Shown in pieces: positions 35,849 to 49,257 of a stretch of DNA of 64,000 nucleotides (positions within the stretch are counted from its first letter, which is position 1; every line of letters begins with the position of its first letter). Origin of the DNA: Casuarina equisetifolia (lineage: Eukaryota; Streptophyta; Magnoliopsida; Fagales; Casuarinaceae). A program made the translations under genes and the position numbers. The notes beneath the pieces were generated by a model. That model saw only the letters and a program-made list of their open reading frames with translations, had not been told where the DNA came from and made no database searches. The stretch is taken from positions 868,001 to 932,000 of the forward strand of contig CM052355.1 of assembly GCA_028551475.1 (NCBI GenBank), in the 5' to 3' direction.

Positions 35849-38627
35849 ATGAACAGCCCATCAGAGTGGCCCGAGCCCATTGTTCGCGTCCAATCCTTGT
35901 CCGAGAGCAAGGTACCAGTGGTTCCTGACCGATACGTCAAGCCACCTGCTGATAGACCCTCCTATAGCCCGGACTTCTCAACCGATATTAACATCCCCAT
36001 CATCGATTTTCAGGGCTTGGACGGGGACGACGATGCTCTTCGAGCCTGCATACTTGGTCAAGTATCCGAGGCTTGTCGAGAGTGGGGGTTCTTCCAAGTT
36101 GTCAACCATGGAGTTCCTCCCGGCCTCATGGACCAAGCCCGGGAGGTCTGGCGAGAGTTCTTCCACTTGCCAATGGCGATCAAGCAGAAGTATGCTAATT
36201 CTCCGAGGACTTATGAAGGATATGGCAGCCGGCTCGGGGTTGAAAAGGGTGCCATTCTTGACTGGAGCGACTACTATTACCTTCATTACCTTCCTCCGTC
36301 GTTGAAGGACTACAACAAATGGCCTGGTCTTCCCACTTACGCGAGGTAATTCAATCATTACACACAAGACTTTTACTGTAACCAGTGCTTGGTTATTCTA
36401 TATTAAACTGAGATTGCGTGATTGACTTGGCTAGATTTTTTTATACTCAGGGAAGTTATCGATGAGTACGGGAAGGAAGTGGTGAAGCTCTGTGCCAGGT
36501 TGATGAAACTTCTGTCGATAAACCTTGGATTACCGGAGGATCGGCTTCAAAATGCATTTGGCGGCGACAACATAGGGGCCTGCCTGAGGGTGAACTTCTA
36601 TCCCAGTTGTCCGCAGCCGGACTTGACTCTGGGATTGTCATCGCACTCGGATCCCGGCGGCATGACGCTGCTTCTTCCCGATGATCAAGTCGCAGGTCTT
36701 CAAGTTCGTAGAGACAACAGGTGGATCACAGTGAAGCCGGCTCGCCATGCTTTTATCGTCAATATTGGCGATCAAATTCAGGTGACTTTCCCTTCTCTTT
36801 TTGCTCCTTGTATGTATGTCAGAGTATCCATGTGTCGAGAAAGTGTTTGTCTAGAATTCATGAACCGTTTTCACATCCAGGGTCGCGCTCACTGGTTTTC
36901 CACTTTTCTTTTCTTTTTCCCTCTTCACTTTTTGTCGAGGGCTATGATTCACAAGAATCATATAAACTTGAGAGAACAATTTTTGTCTGATATTTACATG
37001 TAAAAAAGATTTCATGTACTCATAAACTAATTTTTGAGTCCAACTTCAGTCTTTTTATATAATATTATAATTTATGTTAATCTATCCCAAACATTATTCA
37101 ACTTCAATCATTTTACGTAAATTAAGAGTGTAAGAAAATATTTATTATTCAACTTTAATCTTGAACTTAAGCTATGCTTAGTGTACAAGAAATATTTAAG
37201 ACAAAAGCTTTATATAAAAAAGATATGATTCTTGAGTTTTTTTTTAATAATTTAAACACGTGTCCTTTTTTCTCCTCTCTCTTTTTTTTTTCCCCCTTTT
37301 CCTTCTCATCTTTTGTTAGAGAGCACGAATTCCTAATAATAGTAAGAATTTGTGGAATTAAAGTTGACTTAAGAATAAATGATCCTTTTTACTAAACAAA
37401 ATAGGTGTTTAAGAACCCTTTTGTTTAATTTTAAAAATTTTGAAAAAAGCTTTTTATATAGAGCATTTCTTGTGAATTCCTGTAAAGATTATGTAAACTT
37501 CATAGGATAAACATCATGTAAATTTTTCCCATCACTTGTGGTTTTCGTTTCACCCGCTCTCCTCCAAGATGTGCCAACAAAGTATTTGTTCTCCATTTTT
37601 GTCGCTTTGGTGGTGACTCTTTCATCCCATTAGATATTGCCCCACAAAGCACTGTCCTTCACAATCTTTTACCAGAGCTAATCCTTTGCCCAGTTGTTTT
37701 ATCCACATCGGAGAAGAGGAGTACAAACCGTCCTGTTCCTTGATACGTTGTTAATAATATTGGGGACATCTTCTTTTGACTTCGTACTTATTCAAACAAA
37801 ACGTGTGTTGTACGCATGACACGTATTCACAAGTGTTCATCTACAAGTAATTTGACTGGTTTAAGAAGAAAATAAGCATTTTCTTAATAATACTTATAAT
37901 TCATGTAAGTAAGAACATGAAATAAATATAGAAAAGGATAAAGACATTAAGTTGAAAATATTAACAATATGGCCAAATTCTAACTTAAAAGTTAACTCAT
38001 AAGTTGAAATAATATTTTTTATAATTAGATATTGACTAAAAATTATATCTTTTTTATCTACTTTCATTCTCAATATTCTCATACACACCAAACAAATGAT
38101 AAACTTAAGGTTAAGCTGAAAGAAATGGATGTTTCTTACAAACCAAATATATTAAGAATAGTTCAAAGTTAAAAATAATCAATTTACACTATGATATTAT
38201 ATTAAAAAACTTAAAATTTAACCAGTCGAGAAGACATTTTAAACACTAGTTAAATATTGTATTTTTTTCCTATGAAACTTTTATTCTCAAGAAGAAACAA
38301 ATATAAAGCTCTTGCTACGATCTGTTTTGCTCATCTGATAATTTGCCGTTTGATTAGGTTCTAAGCAATGCAATCTACAAAAGCGTGGAGCACAGAGTGA
38401 TCGTGAATTCGAACAAAGAGCGTGTGTCTCTGGCCTTCTTCTACAATCCAAAGAGTGACATACCCATTGGACCGGTGAAGGAGCTTCTGTTGCCGGAGAA
38501 GGCCGCTTTATACCAACCGATGACGTTCGACGAGTATCGGCTCTTCATAAGACTGAGGGGCCCTAAAGGCAAATCACAAGTGGAGTCACTGAAATCCCAA
38601 AACACACGGTTTCTTCACTGCAAATGA
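35849..38627 (+). CDS. JOX2-like: Jasmonate-induced 2-oxoglutarate/Fe(II) dioxygenase (jasmonic acid oxidase, JOX/JAO type)
   Basis: Relatives hydroxylate jasmonic acid to 12-hydroxyjasmonate, lowering active jasmonate. Exons 35849-36345, 36451-36781 and 38358-38627 join in frame to 1098 nt, 365 residues, the family's usual size. The DIOX_N domain (about 49-165) has the PIIDFQGLDG start and the EWGFFQVVNHGV motif. The Fe(II) ligands are H231 and D233 (LSSHSDPGG) and H288 (SVEHRVIVN); 2-oxoglutarate is held by R298-x-S300. WPEPIVRVQSLSES at the N-terminus and DIPIGPVKEL and PKGKSQVES near the C-terminus match the JOX group more closely than anthocyanidin synthases. The start is the first ATG after a CT-rich leader. 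Intron 2 is long (1576 bp); reading into it would drop H288 and the Arg-x-Ser pair. Substrate is inferred from family likeness. Confidence 0.92.
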
Positions 38628-41600
38628 ACATGCAGAACAGTCCTATTGATTATTGAGTCAACTGTATATCCTGTAATCATCAAGGTATTCATTTAGGAAA
38701 AAGTGGAAAATGATTACGATGAAATGATCCCTGAAAATATATTTGATTGGTCTCCATCTGAATTGGCTGATCATGAACAGTTTCAAGTTCTGCAGTTCGA
38801 TGACTCGACATCAATATTGCTTTTCATGGCACTACTTTTCTCGTGACATTGATAGAAATGGAGCAAGTGGCTAATAAAATAATTCCTCTCAATGTAGAAA
38901 CACATCACTATCACTATAGTAATTTTTTTTTCTTTTAAATCATCTTGGCTTTTTACCTCCTTTGATGTATGTTTACATTCCAATTGCATATAGATGCTTA
39001 TAAAAAGCCAAATTAAATATGGTAATAGAAAGAAGAATATATGTTGCATATTCATATATTTACCGAAGTTTCATATTGGATAGTCATATGTTGGTAAACT
39101 ACTGGTCATTTAAGACCTAGGTTTTGGATTCAACATTCTATACCCCAAATCTCTTTACCTAAGTGAAAAAAAAAAAAAAGAACTTGAAATAACCAGTGAG
39201 CCACCCACCATCTATTATTCTACTAATTAGGTCAACTGAATAAAGATTGACTAAAAAAAAAGAAATGAAAAAGAAATTGAGTATTAAAAGTGAAATACAT
39301 GATGTGATAGAAAGCATTGGAATCATTATATCATTCACAAAACAAACAGTGATTGTTTAAGATCTTGTGAAAATAATATTTTATCACCTTAATTCATCAC
39401 ATGTTTGTTACTGTATCCCTTGTTATTTATTATCATCTTTTAAGGTTTTAAATGCAAATAGGTCACTTCCTTTTGTTTGGTGATGAATGAGTCTTCACCT
39501 AATTTGTTGTTTATGCTTAAGGATAACATCATTGGTTTGAATTTTTGAAACTTTTGAATGGTTGTTTACTGTCGATGTCCCACAATTCAGTTCACATGAT
39601 GCAATCCTTCAATATCAAATGACCAAAAAGCAAGTGTCCAACTATGATATATTATATGATCGATACATTGGAGAAAGAAAACACATGAAAGTGATTTCTC
39701 CAATAGGCAACAAAGTCAGATTTTTCTTTCTTTTCTTTTTGACAGAATCACATGGTGCTGCATTTAAGAAAATAATCACTGTAGTCAAGATACTTTGGCT
39801 CAATTAGAACTAAGGCAGTTTGGGACAAAAAGATCTTAGATTCGAGATATCAAAATTTTCCACCCCTTTGCCTATAAAAAAAATGATCACTATAAATTGT
39901 TTAATAAATATCTTAATCTGTTAAAAGAATTGATGAAAACACTTTTTTATTTTTATTTCAATTCATATGCTAAACTTAATGAAGAAGAAAAAAAACCTAT
40001 ACGCTACCTTTCTGATAATTGGATGATAAAGTAAACGAAAGTGAGTTTTATATTCTATAAACGACAAGGGATTTGAAGGCATATGCTGAATTGTAATTAA
40101 CAAATTGTTTAATTCTTTTTTATTTCTTTCTCTTTACATCTTCCAACGCTTGGTTCTTATTGGGGGACCATTTTGTATCTTGACAAAATTGTGGGAGGCC
40201 ACAGGATACTGTTATTGAAGGAATTCCTTAAATTCATTGGATTCTTTAAAGATATGTACAAAAAATATAGAGGCTTTTGGAATCCATTGCCCCTGGTCTG
40301 CATTCCTTATCGTTTTGTCGCTGTCTCTAGTGAATTATTTGTCGAAAAACCACTATAAAACGAAAACCTCCTCGAAAACAAGCGGCCTTCATGAACATTT
40401 TTGTCAAGGACCGCTAGATTGTATCTTTGTCTTTTGAGTTAATTATATCCTTCAAAGTTCAACTGCGGCTGCTTAATCTTTACATTAACTGAATCATATC
40501 AATGCTACATTAGTGACATGACTCATGAAGATTTTCCATGTCGGACCCCGTTTTGACCCATCCAATCGAGCTTTAACCAGCGGAATGTTGATTAAGAATG
40601 GCGTCAAACCGTATGCCATGGAATTAGGAGCTCCATAATTAGAAAGCTCGTTGAACTTTCCTTTGATTGGAGTATTCATAGACCAAAAATGGGTGTGTAT
40701 TCACAAAGTCAAAGGAACTAAAAAGAATTACCCAATTTTATTTTATAGAAAATCTTAAAAATAAGAATACACAAGTTTCTAGTTCATATAGTAAGGAGAA
40801 TTTTTGTAGGAGATCTTGCCAAACAAGTATCTTAGAGTTGAATATCTTCAACTACATTTTTAACTAATGTGAGTATACTTTGAGATGGATCTCTGTTTTC
40901 TAATTTAAGTTATCAAGTAAAACTTGATGATGGTTTTAAATTATTAGGGAGAAAAAAAAGAATAGACAAGATTTATTTCCTTATAATTTCCATTGTTTTA
41001 TGGGAGAAACAAAAGTTCCTCACATGATTATCCATTAAGCTTAAAGTCTAAAGAGGATGATCATTAAAAAAGACTAATTAGCTATTATTTACACTAATTT
41101 TTTATTCTAAGTATCATTCAACTACTTTTTAATATAGTTTCTGGACTCTATGATTCTTTGTCGTAAAAAATTAATTTAAAGCTTGAAATTGAAAATTTGA
41201 TTCTATTATCAACAATATCATCTCTTGCAAGGCATCACATTCTTTTGATCCATTCAAATTCTTCAAAATATCAACTTTTGATTCAATTAAATGACCTATC
41301 AACAATAATCACTGCCAATCGATAGATCAGCACATCACGAATCTGAATCTGAAAGCAGTTCTCTTTCTTTTTTATCATCTGCAATGATCTCGAACCCTCT
41401 AACCTCCACACTTCTTTTTCCTGTATATCCCCAAAGGAAGGATCTTGTCGCTGCCATAATAATTCCCGGGAAAATGTACAGGGAAACAACTGGATACTAT
41501 GTTTCAGATAAAGCACTAAGGACAAAGAGACAGAGGGATAGAAAGTGACGTCCGCAAACAGACACATACCCTCCACCAACAGAGATCAAACCGGCACCTG

Positions 41601-43739
41601 TTTCCGGCAGAAAACACACATGTCTGAAACACAAAATTTCCAGATTGTTAAAAGGATTAGGCTCCCCAGTCACGGGCGTCCCATCCAATCGACATCTTCC
41701 ATGTCATCTCCGACGATAAGGTTCAATTGATGGCTGAATGGATGTGGTTGATTAGTAGAAACTGACTCGTACATCACTTGAAAATTTCCACCAATGCCTT
41801 CTTATCCTTGTTTGTCTCTGATGAAGCCAGAAATCATGTTGGATTCTTATTCTGGTTTATCTTTTTATGTTCTTGTTGGGTTCTGGATTGGTTTTACTGA
41901 TGTCTTTATATATCAAGTTGGGTTGTTCTTATCTCGTGCGAGTTCAAATCCAGCAATTCAACTTCTACGGATAACGCTTTTCTTTGAGTATTGTTCTTAA
42001 AGGAGAATGATATTGTTAATTTACTAGCAACCCAATAGAATTATTACTGACTTGAGGCAAAACAATAAAAAACAATGATATAGGATCAAAGAAAAACAAG
42101 ATAAAACATCGTTTTGTGTGAATTAAGTTGAAAAACTTGAAATGTGAATCTTAGTATAATATCTTTTATATATCCAAATTCTTTTATATATATATATATA
42201 TAATTCATGTTCAATTATGATGCCTTATCACTCATAAATTAAATTCCCATATTCTTTTCACATTTGAGGCAAAATGATGTAATGAAAATGATATATCTCC
42301 AAATTGATAATATCTTGGTCTAGTATTATATATGCGCACATGTGCAAATTCATCATCTTCTCTCAATAATTAATTCTAACAGACCAAACGACTTTTCTAA
42401 CAAAACTTCCTTCAAATTACTTGTAAAGTCTGGTTTTTTCTGCAAATCCATCTTTCAAATGCATTGAATGCAGACAAAGACACCAAAAACCAAAATAGGT
42501 AACGTTAGAACTATTACGTTCACACCTCCTATATCCTTCTTCTAGATTGATTCCTCACATGAGCCACACATTTCCTCCCTACTCATAGTGTGATTTGTCT
42601 ACTTCTTGTTACATATCTGTCAAACAAGACAAGCTCTACGATAAATCCATTCAAAGTATATGTCGTATGTCGTAATAGATGAGGACAATGCTTACATGGC
42701 AGCACTAATAGAAAGTTTAATGTCCACAACTCGCACTATAAACAGTTCCTTTTTAGTCGACGGAAGGGAATAAAGAACCGGGATACTTTTTCAGAGAAGG
42801 AAGAGTGGATTTGTTCTGCGAAATCATGATGGCAGAGATTCGTTCTACAGCGAACTTTGTCTGACAGCCATGAAAATAGAGATAGTGGGAGAAAGCCTGC
42901 AATTTGAGGAGAGTTCTTGATGATTGAGGGATTAGAGAACAAAGGAGCAACTTCAGAATTTGAAGAACCCAATAGTGGTGAGGAGTGAGAATCTTTAATG
43001 CCCACATCAAGATTTATCTAAGGGAAGTAGAGGAGTCCAGCTATGATGCAAGTTTTCAGAGTGGTTTTTCCAGGTAGAGCGGCCATTTGAAGAGTATTTG
43101 GAACAAAATCATCATGAATTCTTTTCTCCTAGGTAAATTAAAAAAGCTTAAGATATGGTTGTTATTGAAATTTGGTGCCTGTGAAGACGTTCCCCTTTCT
43201 TGTAAGTTGGTTTTAAGGATGTGCATACACATCCTCTTCCCCTTTCTCCTTGTGTGTGAGTGTTTAAAAAAGAAAAAAAAAATTAAACCCAAGTTTCTAG
43301 TGAAACACCTTTTTCCCTTCAATTCAATTCTTGTAAAAAGTGTATTCTAATGTAAGGCAAAAAAGTTTATATGAAAATCATTATGTCCTAGTCATTTGTT
43401 AGAATATTTTTATATTATTTACAACTTATTCTAGAATCCTCTCCAAAATAAAAGATATATCTACCTTCTTACAAGACGATTTTAGTTAAAAAATGAGTTT
43501 TTAACATAACATTAAAGCTAAAAGTAGCATCATATCTAGCTCATGCTTCAAGTATAGGACCTCTTATGTGATAGTACGTACATGGCCTTTAACTTCATCC
43601 CATCATGGTTGTGAGAGAAATTGTTGGAATATCTTGCTAATTTTCTTTTTTAAAAAATGAAAGATATATCAACCTTTTTAAAGCCAAAACAATGAATTTT
43701 CAATATTTGCTCGATGCTGAAAACAATAGTAAATATTAT
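38628..43739. other. Intergenic, nothing firmly recognised
   Basis: The first ~200 bp are the dioxygenase 3' UTR. AT-rich DNA follows, with an AT microsatellite at 42184-42202. Coding-like patches at about 40150-40440, 41320-41740 and 42736-43010 have short frames on both strands with no known match. The last of these may belong to the LINE relic that follows it, but I could not show this. Confidence 0.4.
42184..42202. repeat. (AT)n microsatellite
   Basis: About nine AT units in intergenic DNA. Confidence 0.9.
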
Positions 43740-44330
43740 CCACATTCAACCTCCTCCGATGCTCTGGAACTAAGTCAACCCACTTTCAAATCTGAAGCCT
43801 AAATTCAATCTACTAGCTTGGGAAAGGGCTTGAAGGAAAGCTATCAGAAATCCGAGGACCCGCCCATGCATATACTTGGGCGGAACCAAAGATGATCAGA
43901 TTTTCTAAAAACTTTGCTCGTGCTTGTGATTAAGAACCTCCTTTTCTTAACAAATGGCTTTAACTTCTCATCCAACTATTCTCTGGTAAACCCATGACAT
44001 AATTTCTCCAAAGGTTTCTTTACCTGATTGATTAAAGATGAGGCTTAGCATTGATCTTTTGGCCTGACCATAAGAAGAAGTTTAAATAGAAAATTGGATG
44101 ATAGAAGCTTTCAGGCCTTAGCATGGGGAAAAACAAAAAGATCATCATCAAATAGCAAATAAGAAGATGGACCATTTCTTGTGACTTTAATGCCATGTAA
44201 ATTGCCTCTTCTTTCCTCCCGCAGACAGAGATGAAGAAAAAGGATCCCATAACCGAAGACCTTTGCTTCTTCTTTTATGAATTGTTTGAATGGTTCTACG
44301 ATGTGCAACAATGATTTAAAGGACTAGTTC
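43740..44330 (-). mobile_element. Decayed LINE reverse-transcriptase fragment
   Basis: Minus-strand frames carry the palm region of a plant L1-type reverse transcriptase: a GIKVTRNGPSS stretch followed by LLFDDDLFVF (44111-44311), a worn form of the F-A-D-D catalytic motif with the alanine replaced by Asp. In another frame comes SGQKINAKPHL (44032 up), matching the S-G-Q-x-I-N motif that follows in this family. The motif order is right but the frame shifts between them, so the copy is dead. The borders are set by eye. Downstream sequence to 43740 may be the rest of the RT. Confidence 0.6.
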
Positions 44331-45650
44331 TACAAGCCAAGCCGTCTTAGTGAGGCCGAGCCTGGTCAAAAGATTGGAAGATTTCAACTTCTTGTAGAAT
44401 AGCATACAGAAAAGCATATTCTTCTTCCATTACAATGGGCGTGAAGGATCCTCCATATCATCAATTAACAAATGATTCGCGAATGAAGATTAATATCCAT
44501 AAAACTAATCAGTGAAAGACATACAATCTTAAACCTATCAAACCCACCTACCCAATGGAGCCTGGGGCAAATTTTGAAGAAATGATGTGACCTTCATGGA
44601 TAATTATGACCTTAGAAGAAACTCCACTGCTCAATTTCATCAATTGCGCTTCCATAAAAATAAATAAATTAATTAAATAATCAATTATTCTTCCATGAAA
44701 TGATGTCACCTACTGCAAATATTCATCCTCAGACCACTGAACATTGACCTAATAAAAAGGGTACGATGGATTTGGTTGTTGGAGCAAATGCTTGTAATAC
44801 CTAAGAAATTATAAGCCTCACAGTATTCATGAATCTTGATTGTTCATATGAAATAAAGGATTAGGATTATAATACATAACCAAACTTTAAGAAAAAAAAT
44901 TGCTTGAAAAAGGGACGATCAATGAACAACTTTGGGGTGACATGAAACCTCCATAGATTCTAGAGGTGGCTTATATGTTAGAGAGGTGAACTACTCCTTA
45001 AGGCTATTTTAAGATGGTTACCCATCTCTCAATATTGTTTTGGAGTGACCATCAATTGTTTGTGAGTGATCAGCCATCCCCCAAACACTTGTACCTACAG
45101 CTATCAATCGGTTGATCAAATTTTATCCTTTCATCAATTGTTGATGATACATCATAATCTCGATCATTCGTTTGAAACAAAAGGTCAGAGTTTTGCGTAT
45201 TAGGAAACTTTCTAAGTACCATTTATAACCAAAAGATGGTAAATTTCCTAAGACTGACAGCTTGAAGCACATTCTTGGAAAGAGAAGCTCAATCATAATA
45301 ACAGTTAAAGAGGAAAAACCTTGCAAGGTGTGTGGTTGGTTGGTGATTGTAGGATGGCAAATAAAGGAAATAAATGGAGAAGGTGAAGGAGTCGTTGGGG
45401 GTTGTGGTCCTTTTCATCGTCGGTATTATTACCTCAGGAGGGCCCACGCCCATGCATTGACTTGGCTGGGTAGTTGAGAGATGTCACCCCGTTTTGCTGT
45501 CATCTGTAAATGGCATCGCCCTTGTTGGGATGCTTTTTCTTACTGTAGGTCGTTTCCTGCAGACTGCACCCCCATTGTCAACTTCAACAAGCTGAGCTAG
45601 TGCCGATGGGTGGATCTGGCCGCCAAAACACCACTTAAGGAAGTTTGGGA
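44331..45650. other. Intergenic, nothing recognised
   Basis: May include more of the decayed LINE up to about 44600. A plus-strand frame at 45262-45477 (71 codons) matches nothing I know. Confidence 0.4.
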
Positions 45651-45790
45651 GATAACAAGGCTCTTATACCAGTTGTTAGGAAGTGTTGGGGGATAACAGG
45701 ACTCCAGTGTCAGTTGCTAAGAAATATAAAGTGATAACAAAACTCTCGTAGCAATTGTCGAGAGATAATGAAATTCTCTAATTGCTGAGT
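45651..45790 (+). repeat. 41-bp minisatellite, about 3.5 copies
   Basis: GATAAC starts the unit at 45651, 45692 and 45733, exactly 41 bp apart, and GATAATG at 45764 starts a shortened fourth copy. Each unit then has a CTC...CAGTTGTTAGGAA-like segment. The copies are imperfect. Confidence 0.8.
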
Positions 45791-46518
45791 GAATAATACA
45801 GATCATGTAACAAATATACACTACAATTATAAAGAACACTAAAAACTTCTTTGCAATGGTTACCTTCTCATGGCTACCATGCAAGGGGCCACCTTCTGGA
45901 TCACAATAAGTATAATGACGAAGTTAAACAAATGGAAAGTAAACACAAATCAAAAAGGGAAGTGACTCTTGAACTCATTTTCGTACAAAACCTCATATAT
46001 GTACTCTAAAAAGAAAAGAAGAAACATTGCTTAACCACATGGCACAAGGATGATAAAACCCTTGGATCAATCATGGGCTTCAAAAGCTACTAGATCATAC
46101 ACACAAATGCAGAACAAAATATACAAACAGGCCAGTTAAATACCTGGTACTGTATTAGAATTAACTCTACCAGGATAGTGGAGTCTCAACTCATCATCAC
46201 CGGTTGTTGTACTCTCATGAACATCATCCATATTCTGGAAAAAGCATGACTAAATACAACAGTATAGACTAGTTGCACAAATTTAGCAATGAGTACTTTG
46301 TGATTGAACTATTATAGAGCAGTTCACTGTACTACACATGCTGTAGAGAAATTTCAGTTGCACAAGTTAAATAATTCCAAATTCAACCAATGATAAGTAC
46401 AACTCTTCGCAATTAATGTTTGATACCCAAAGCCCACTGCATATACCATCACTCGATTACATCAAAATCAGTGACCAAAACAATGAGGCTAACCTCCCCA
46501 AAAACTTTACATTGGACT
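45791..46518. other. 3' flank of the Alfin-like gene
   Basis: Lies downstream of the minus-strand PHD gene and should hold its 3' UTR nearest to 46518. No other feature was seen. Confidence 0.5.
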
Positions 46519-49257
46519 CTACTGCCTGCTCCTCTTCGTACTGCAAGAAGGGCATTTGTACTGCTTGATACTTTCAGCCCTCGCTGGAGTAATCTTCACA
46601 CACTTCCCGTGGAACCACCTCTCGCAGATGTCACAACCAATCCAAAACTCATCAGCGCTGTAATTTCCCCCGCAACTCCCACAAAGGGTTTCACTGTGCT
46701 CATCTTCATCATCCCCATAACTTTCGTCAAGTAACTTGGGGTTGCTTCTCATCTGCCCATCCATTGATTTCTACAAAGCAAAGAACAGAAAGTTTATTTT
46801 AACAGTTGTTATTACTTTCACCCGTCTGGGAGACTAAAGAAAAAAAAAAAAAATCACCTTTGTGCTATTCCTGGATTTACTTCCACTATCAACACTGGGC
46901 TTATCTTTCGTAGGTTTCCTTCCAGTTACAACTTCAAAGACAGTAGGAAGATCATTTATCATGCTAAATAGCCGTTTCCTGTAGAGTGAATAGCATAAAC
47001 ATCTTAATCATGGTCCCTTGGACACAACACTGTTTGAAACAAGAAACATGATATAACAAACAAACAGGTCCTCAGAAAACGCCATACAAATCAGAACCAA
47101 TGGCCATTGGCAGTAGTGCCAGAGATTTGCCACCGTCTTTAGCTAAATGATTAAAAAGGAAACTGAAGGAGAAGAAGGAAAAGGAGACTACATCAGAGAA
47201 AATTGGATAGAGAGAGCAACTATTCTGAGACCACATGTATTTGCAAGCATTGACTCTAGATATAAGTTGCATCATGTGATCTCAATTATCCAGTTATGAT
47301 GATCATTTTGTTGTACCAAAGGAGTGATGATCTCCAACAAGAAATCCAAGATATGCAAATATTATTATTATTATTTTATCATTTTGCAATTAATTTGCAA
47401 TCCAATATGATAAATCCAGTTATGGTCTCCAAGGATTGATGATCACTTGCATTAATTTTTGAGACCAAAATCCAGTATAAGCGATATGTCTGCATTTCAA
47501 CAACTGAGACAAAGGCTTCTTCACTTGAGCGGAATTATGGTCATAAAAAATCTAATGAATTGCTCCACCTGTATGTCACATAAAGTTGCCCCGAAAAGAT
47601 CAAAACCAAGGCCCATCTGGATCTCAGTAAAGCTAGAAAAAGAAACCAAAAACCACTATGCAAATGCTTCTTTTCTTTCCCTCCCTCCTCCCCTCAGACT
47701 TGCCCTTGTCTTTCAAAGCAATATAATTAGAATACTACTATCTCTGAGTGTGTAAAAGGTACATTTTATGCAGAGGAACAAAAAAACAAGTTATCATACA
47801 ACGAACATTGTTTCAGAGCAGATTCTCAACATATCAACAGTTTCCTTTTTGGAATCAGATTTTCGATGCTTCAGCATATATTATTGGCTAACTCCATGAG
47901 TAGCCCATGATCATGAGTAGGCGCAGATTATGCACCTACATAATAATAAGGTTATAATATAGCTCAACAAAAGGGTCAGATCTTTCAAGAAAAACAAAAA
48001 TTAACTCTTGTGACAGCACGAAGATTCAGAACACCTACAACCAACACGTTCAACTTCCTTTGTAACGGGGCCATAAACTTCCAAAGATACTGGTATCTTT
48101 GTTTGTCTTTCTACTGCATTAACATGTCTGATCCATACAACCTTGTTTTAAAGATCACACAGGATTCACACTTTTGTGTTAACAACAGAAAGAAAGTAAA
48201 TGCTAACCAAACTAGAGAATCTGGAAACAAGATGGAAAAGAAAAATAAGGTAGGTTGATTTGAGTTCCCGATTAAATGTAGCTCATCCACAAGAAAAGCT
48301 TAGCCTAACAAGAAGAATTCACATAGAAAATGACTGAGGCGAGAAAGAATAATGTACCTTTCATTGCGATTAAGCCGAGCACCAAAGTAGAAAGCAACAG
48401 AGAGCAACCAACAATCACTGTGCACGGCAACCAACGAAAGCCAGTCTGTGCGCTTCATCCCATCTCTTGCGAAATTTATCCCCAAAGCCGGCTCCGGAAG
48501 CTCCGGCGGAACTTCCTCTGCCGGCAGAGTCACCTCCCACGTTTCATTTGGGTGCCCGTACAAACACAAATTCTCCTTCTCTGAATCTCATAAAACCAAC
48601 GCAATCAACCAACCCAGACGAAAAAATGCTCCAGTCTCGCAAATAAACCAAGAATGCGAAGCAAATGAACGAAGAAAAAAATAAGACAGAAGCTAAACTA
48701 GACAAGCCCTAGAATTTTCCACCACTGCTCTTGTTCTGAGAAAATCTATGAAAAGGAAAAACAAGGATAATGTCAACTCCTCAGGCTTCAGCACGTTTCA
48801 CCCAATCTAAACCCATTCTGTCTACTTCCCTCACTCGTGAGTGACACTTACATCTCTTCTGAACCAAAACACCAAACCAACAGATCCGAAACTCCAACAA
48901 AAAGCCAAAACATTTCTCATTTTCCGTTTCCCACATCTTCCCGGCACTCAAACAGAAGGTGAAAAGCGCTCGAGAAAAGGGAAAAAAAAAATTAACTAAC
49001 CTGGATCGCAAAGCGAGTAAAATTCATCCACATCTGGAAAGAGCAAACAAGCAAAAAGAACAGCGTTGACAAAACAAACACACATACACGAAGAATGTCA
49101 ACAAAAAAAGAAACGAAATCGATTCCCGAGTGCCCGGAGAAAGAAAGAAAGAGAGAGAGGGACCGTAGGTGAGAGCACGAATGAGGCCGGAGCGGCGAGC
49201 AGTGTAGTCCTTGAAGATCTCCTCGACGGAACGAGGGCTGGAGGAGATGGAAGCCAT
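46519..49257 (-). CDS. AL: Alfin-like PHD finger protein (histone H3K4me3 reader)
   Basis: Plant-only chromatin reader; Alfin-like proteins bind H3K4me3/2 through the PHD finger and work with Polycomb PRC1 and other complexes in germination and in salt and root responses. Exons (minus strand): 49164-49257, 49001-49033, 48358-48580, 46858-46978, 46519-46770; 723 nt, 240 residues, usual size. The Alfin N-terminal domain spans about 9-135 ([60 protein letters not shown]). A variable acidic/Ser linker follows. The C-terminal PHD finger has all eight zinc ligands: C187, C190, C203, C206, H211, C214, C230, C233, with the aromatic cage near F199/W200 and W209. Exon 2 is only 33 nt and intron 1 uses a weak GTCC donor. 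Intron 3 is about 1.4 kb. The exact paralogue (AL1-AL7) is not assigned. Confidence 0.95.

Noticed and set aside
35428-35940. 170-codon minus-strand frame over the JOX promoter and start
   Set aside because: It is driven by the antisense of the CT microsatellite (Glu-Arg repeats) and overlaps the real gene.
45659-45672. Reverse-strand LTR primer site in the minisatellite
   Set aside because: The likeness is partial, no LTR pair or coding remnant is near, and the 41-bp tandem period explains the sequence better.
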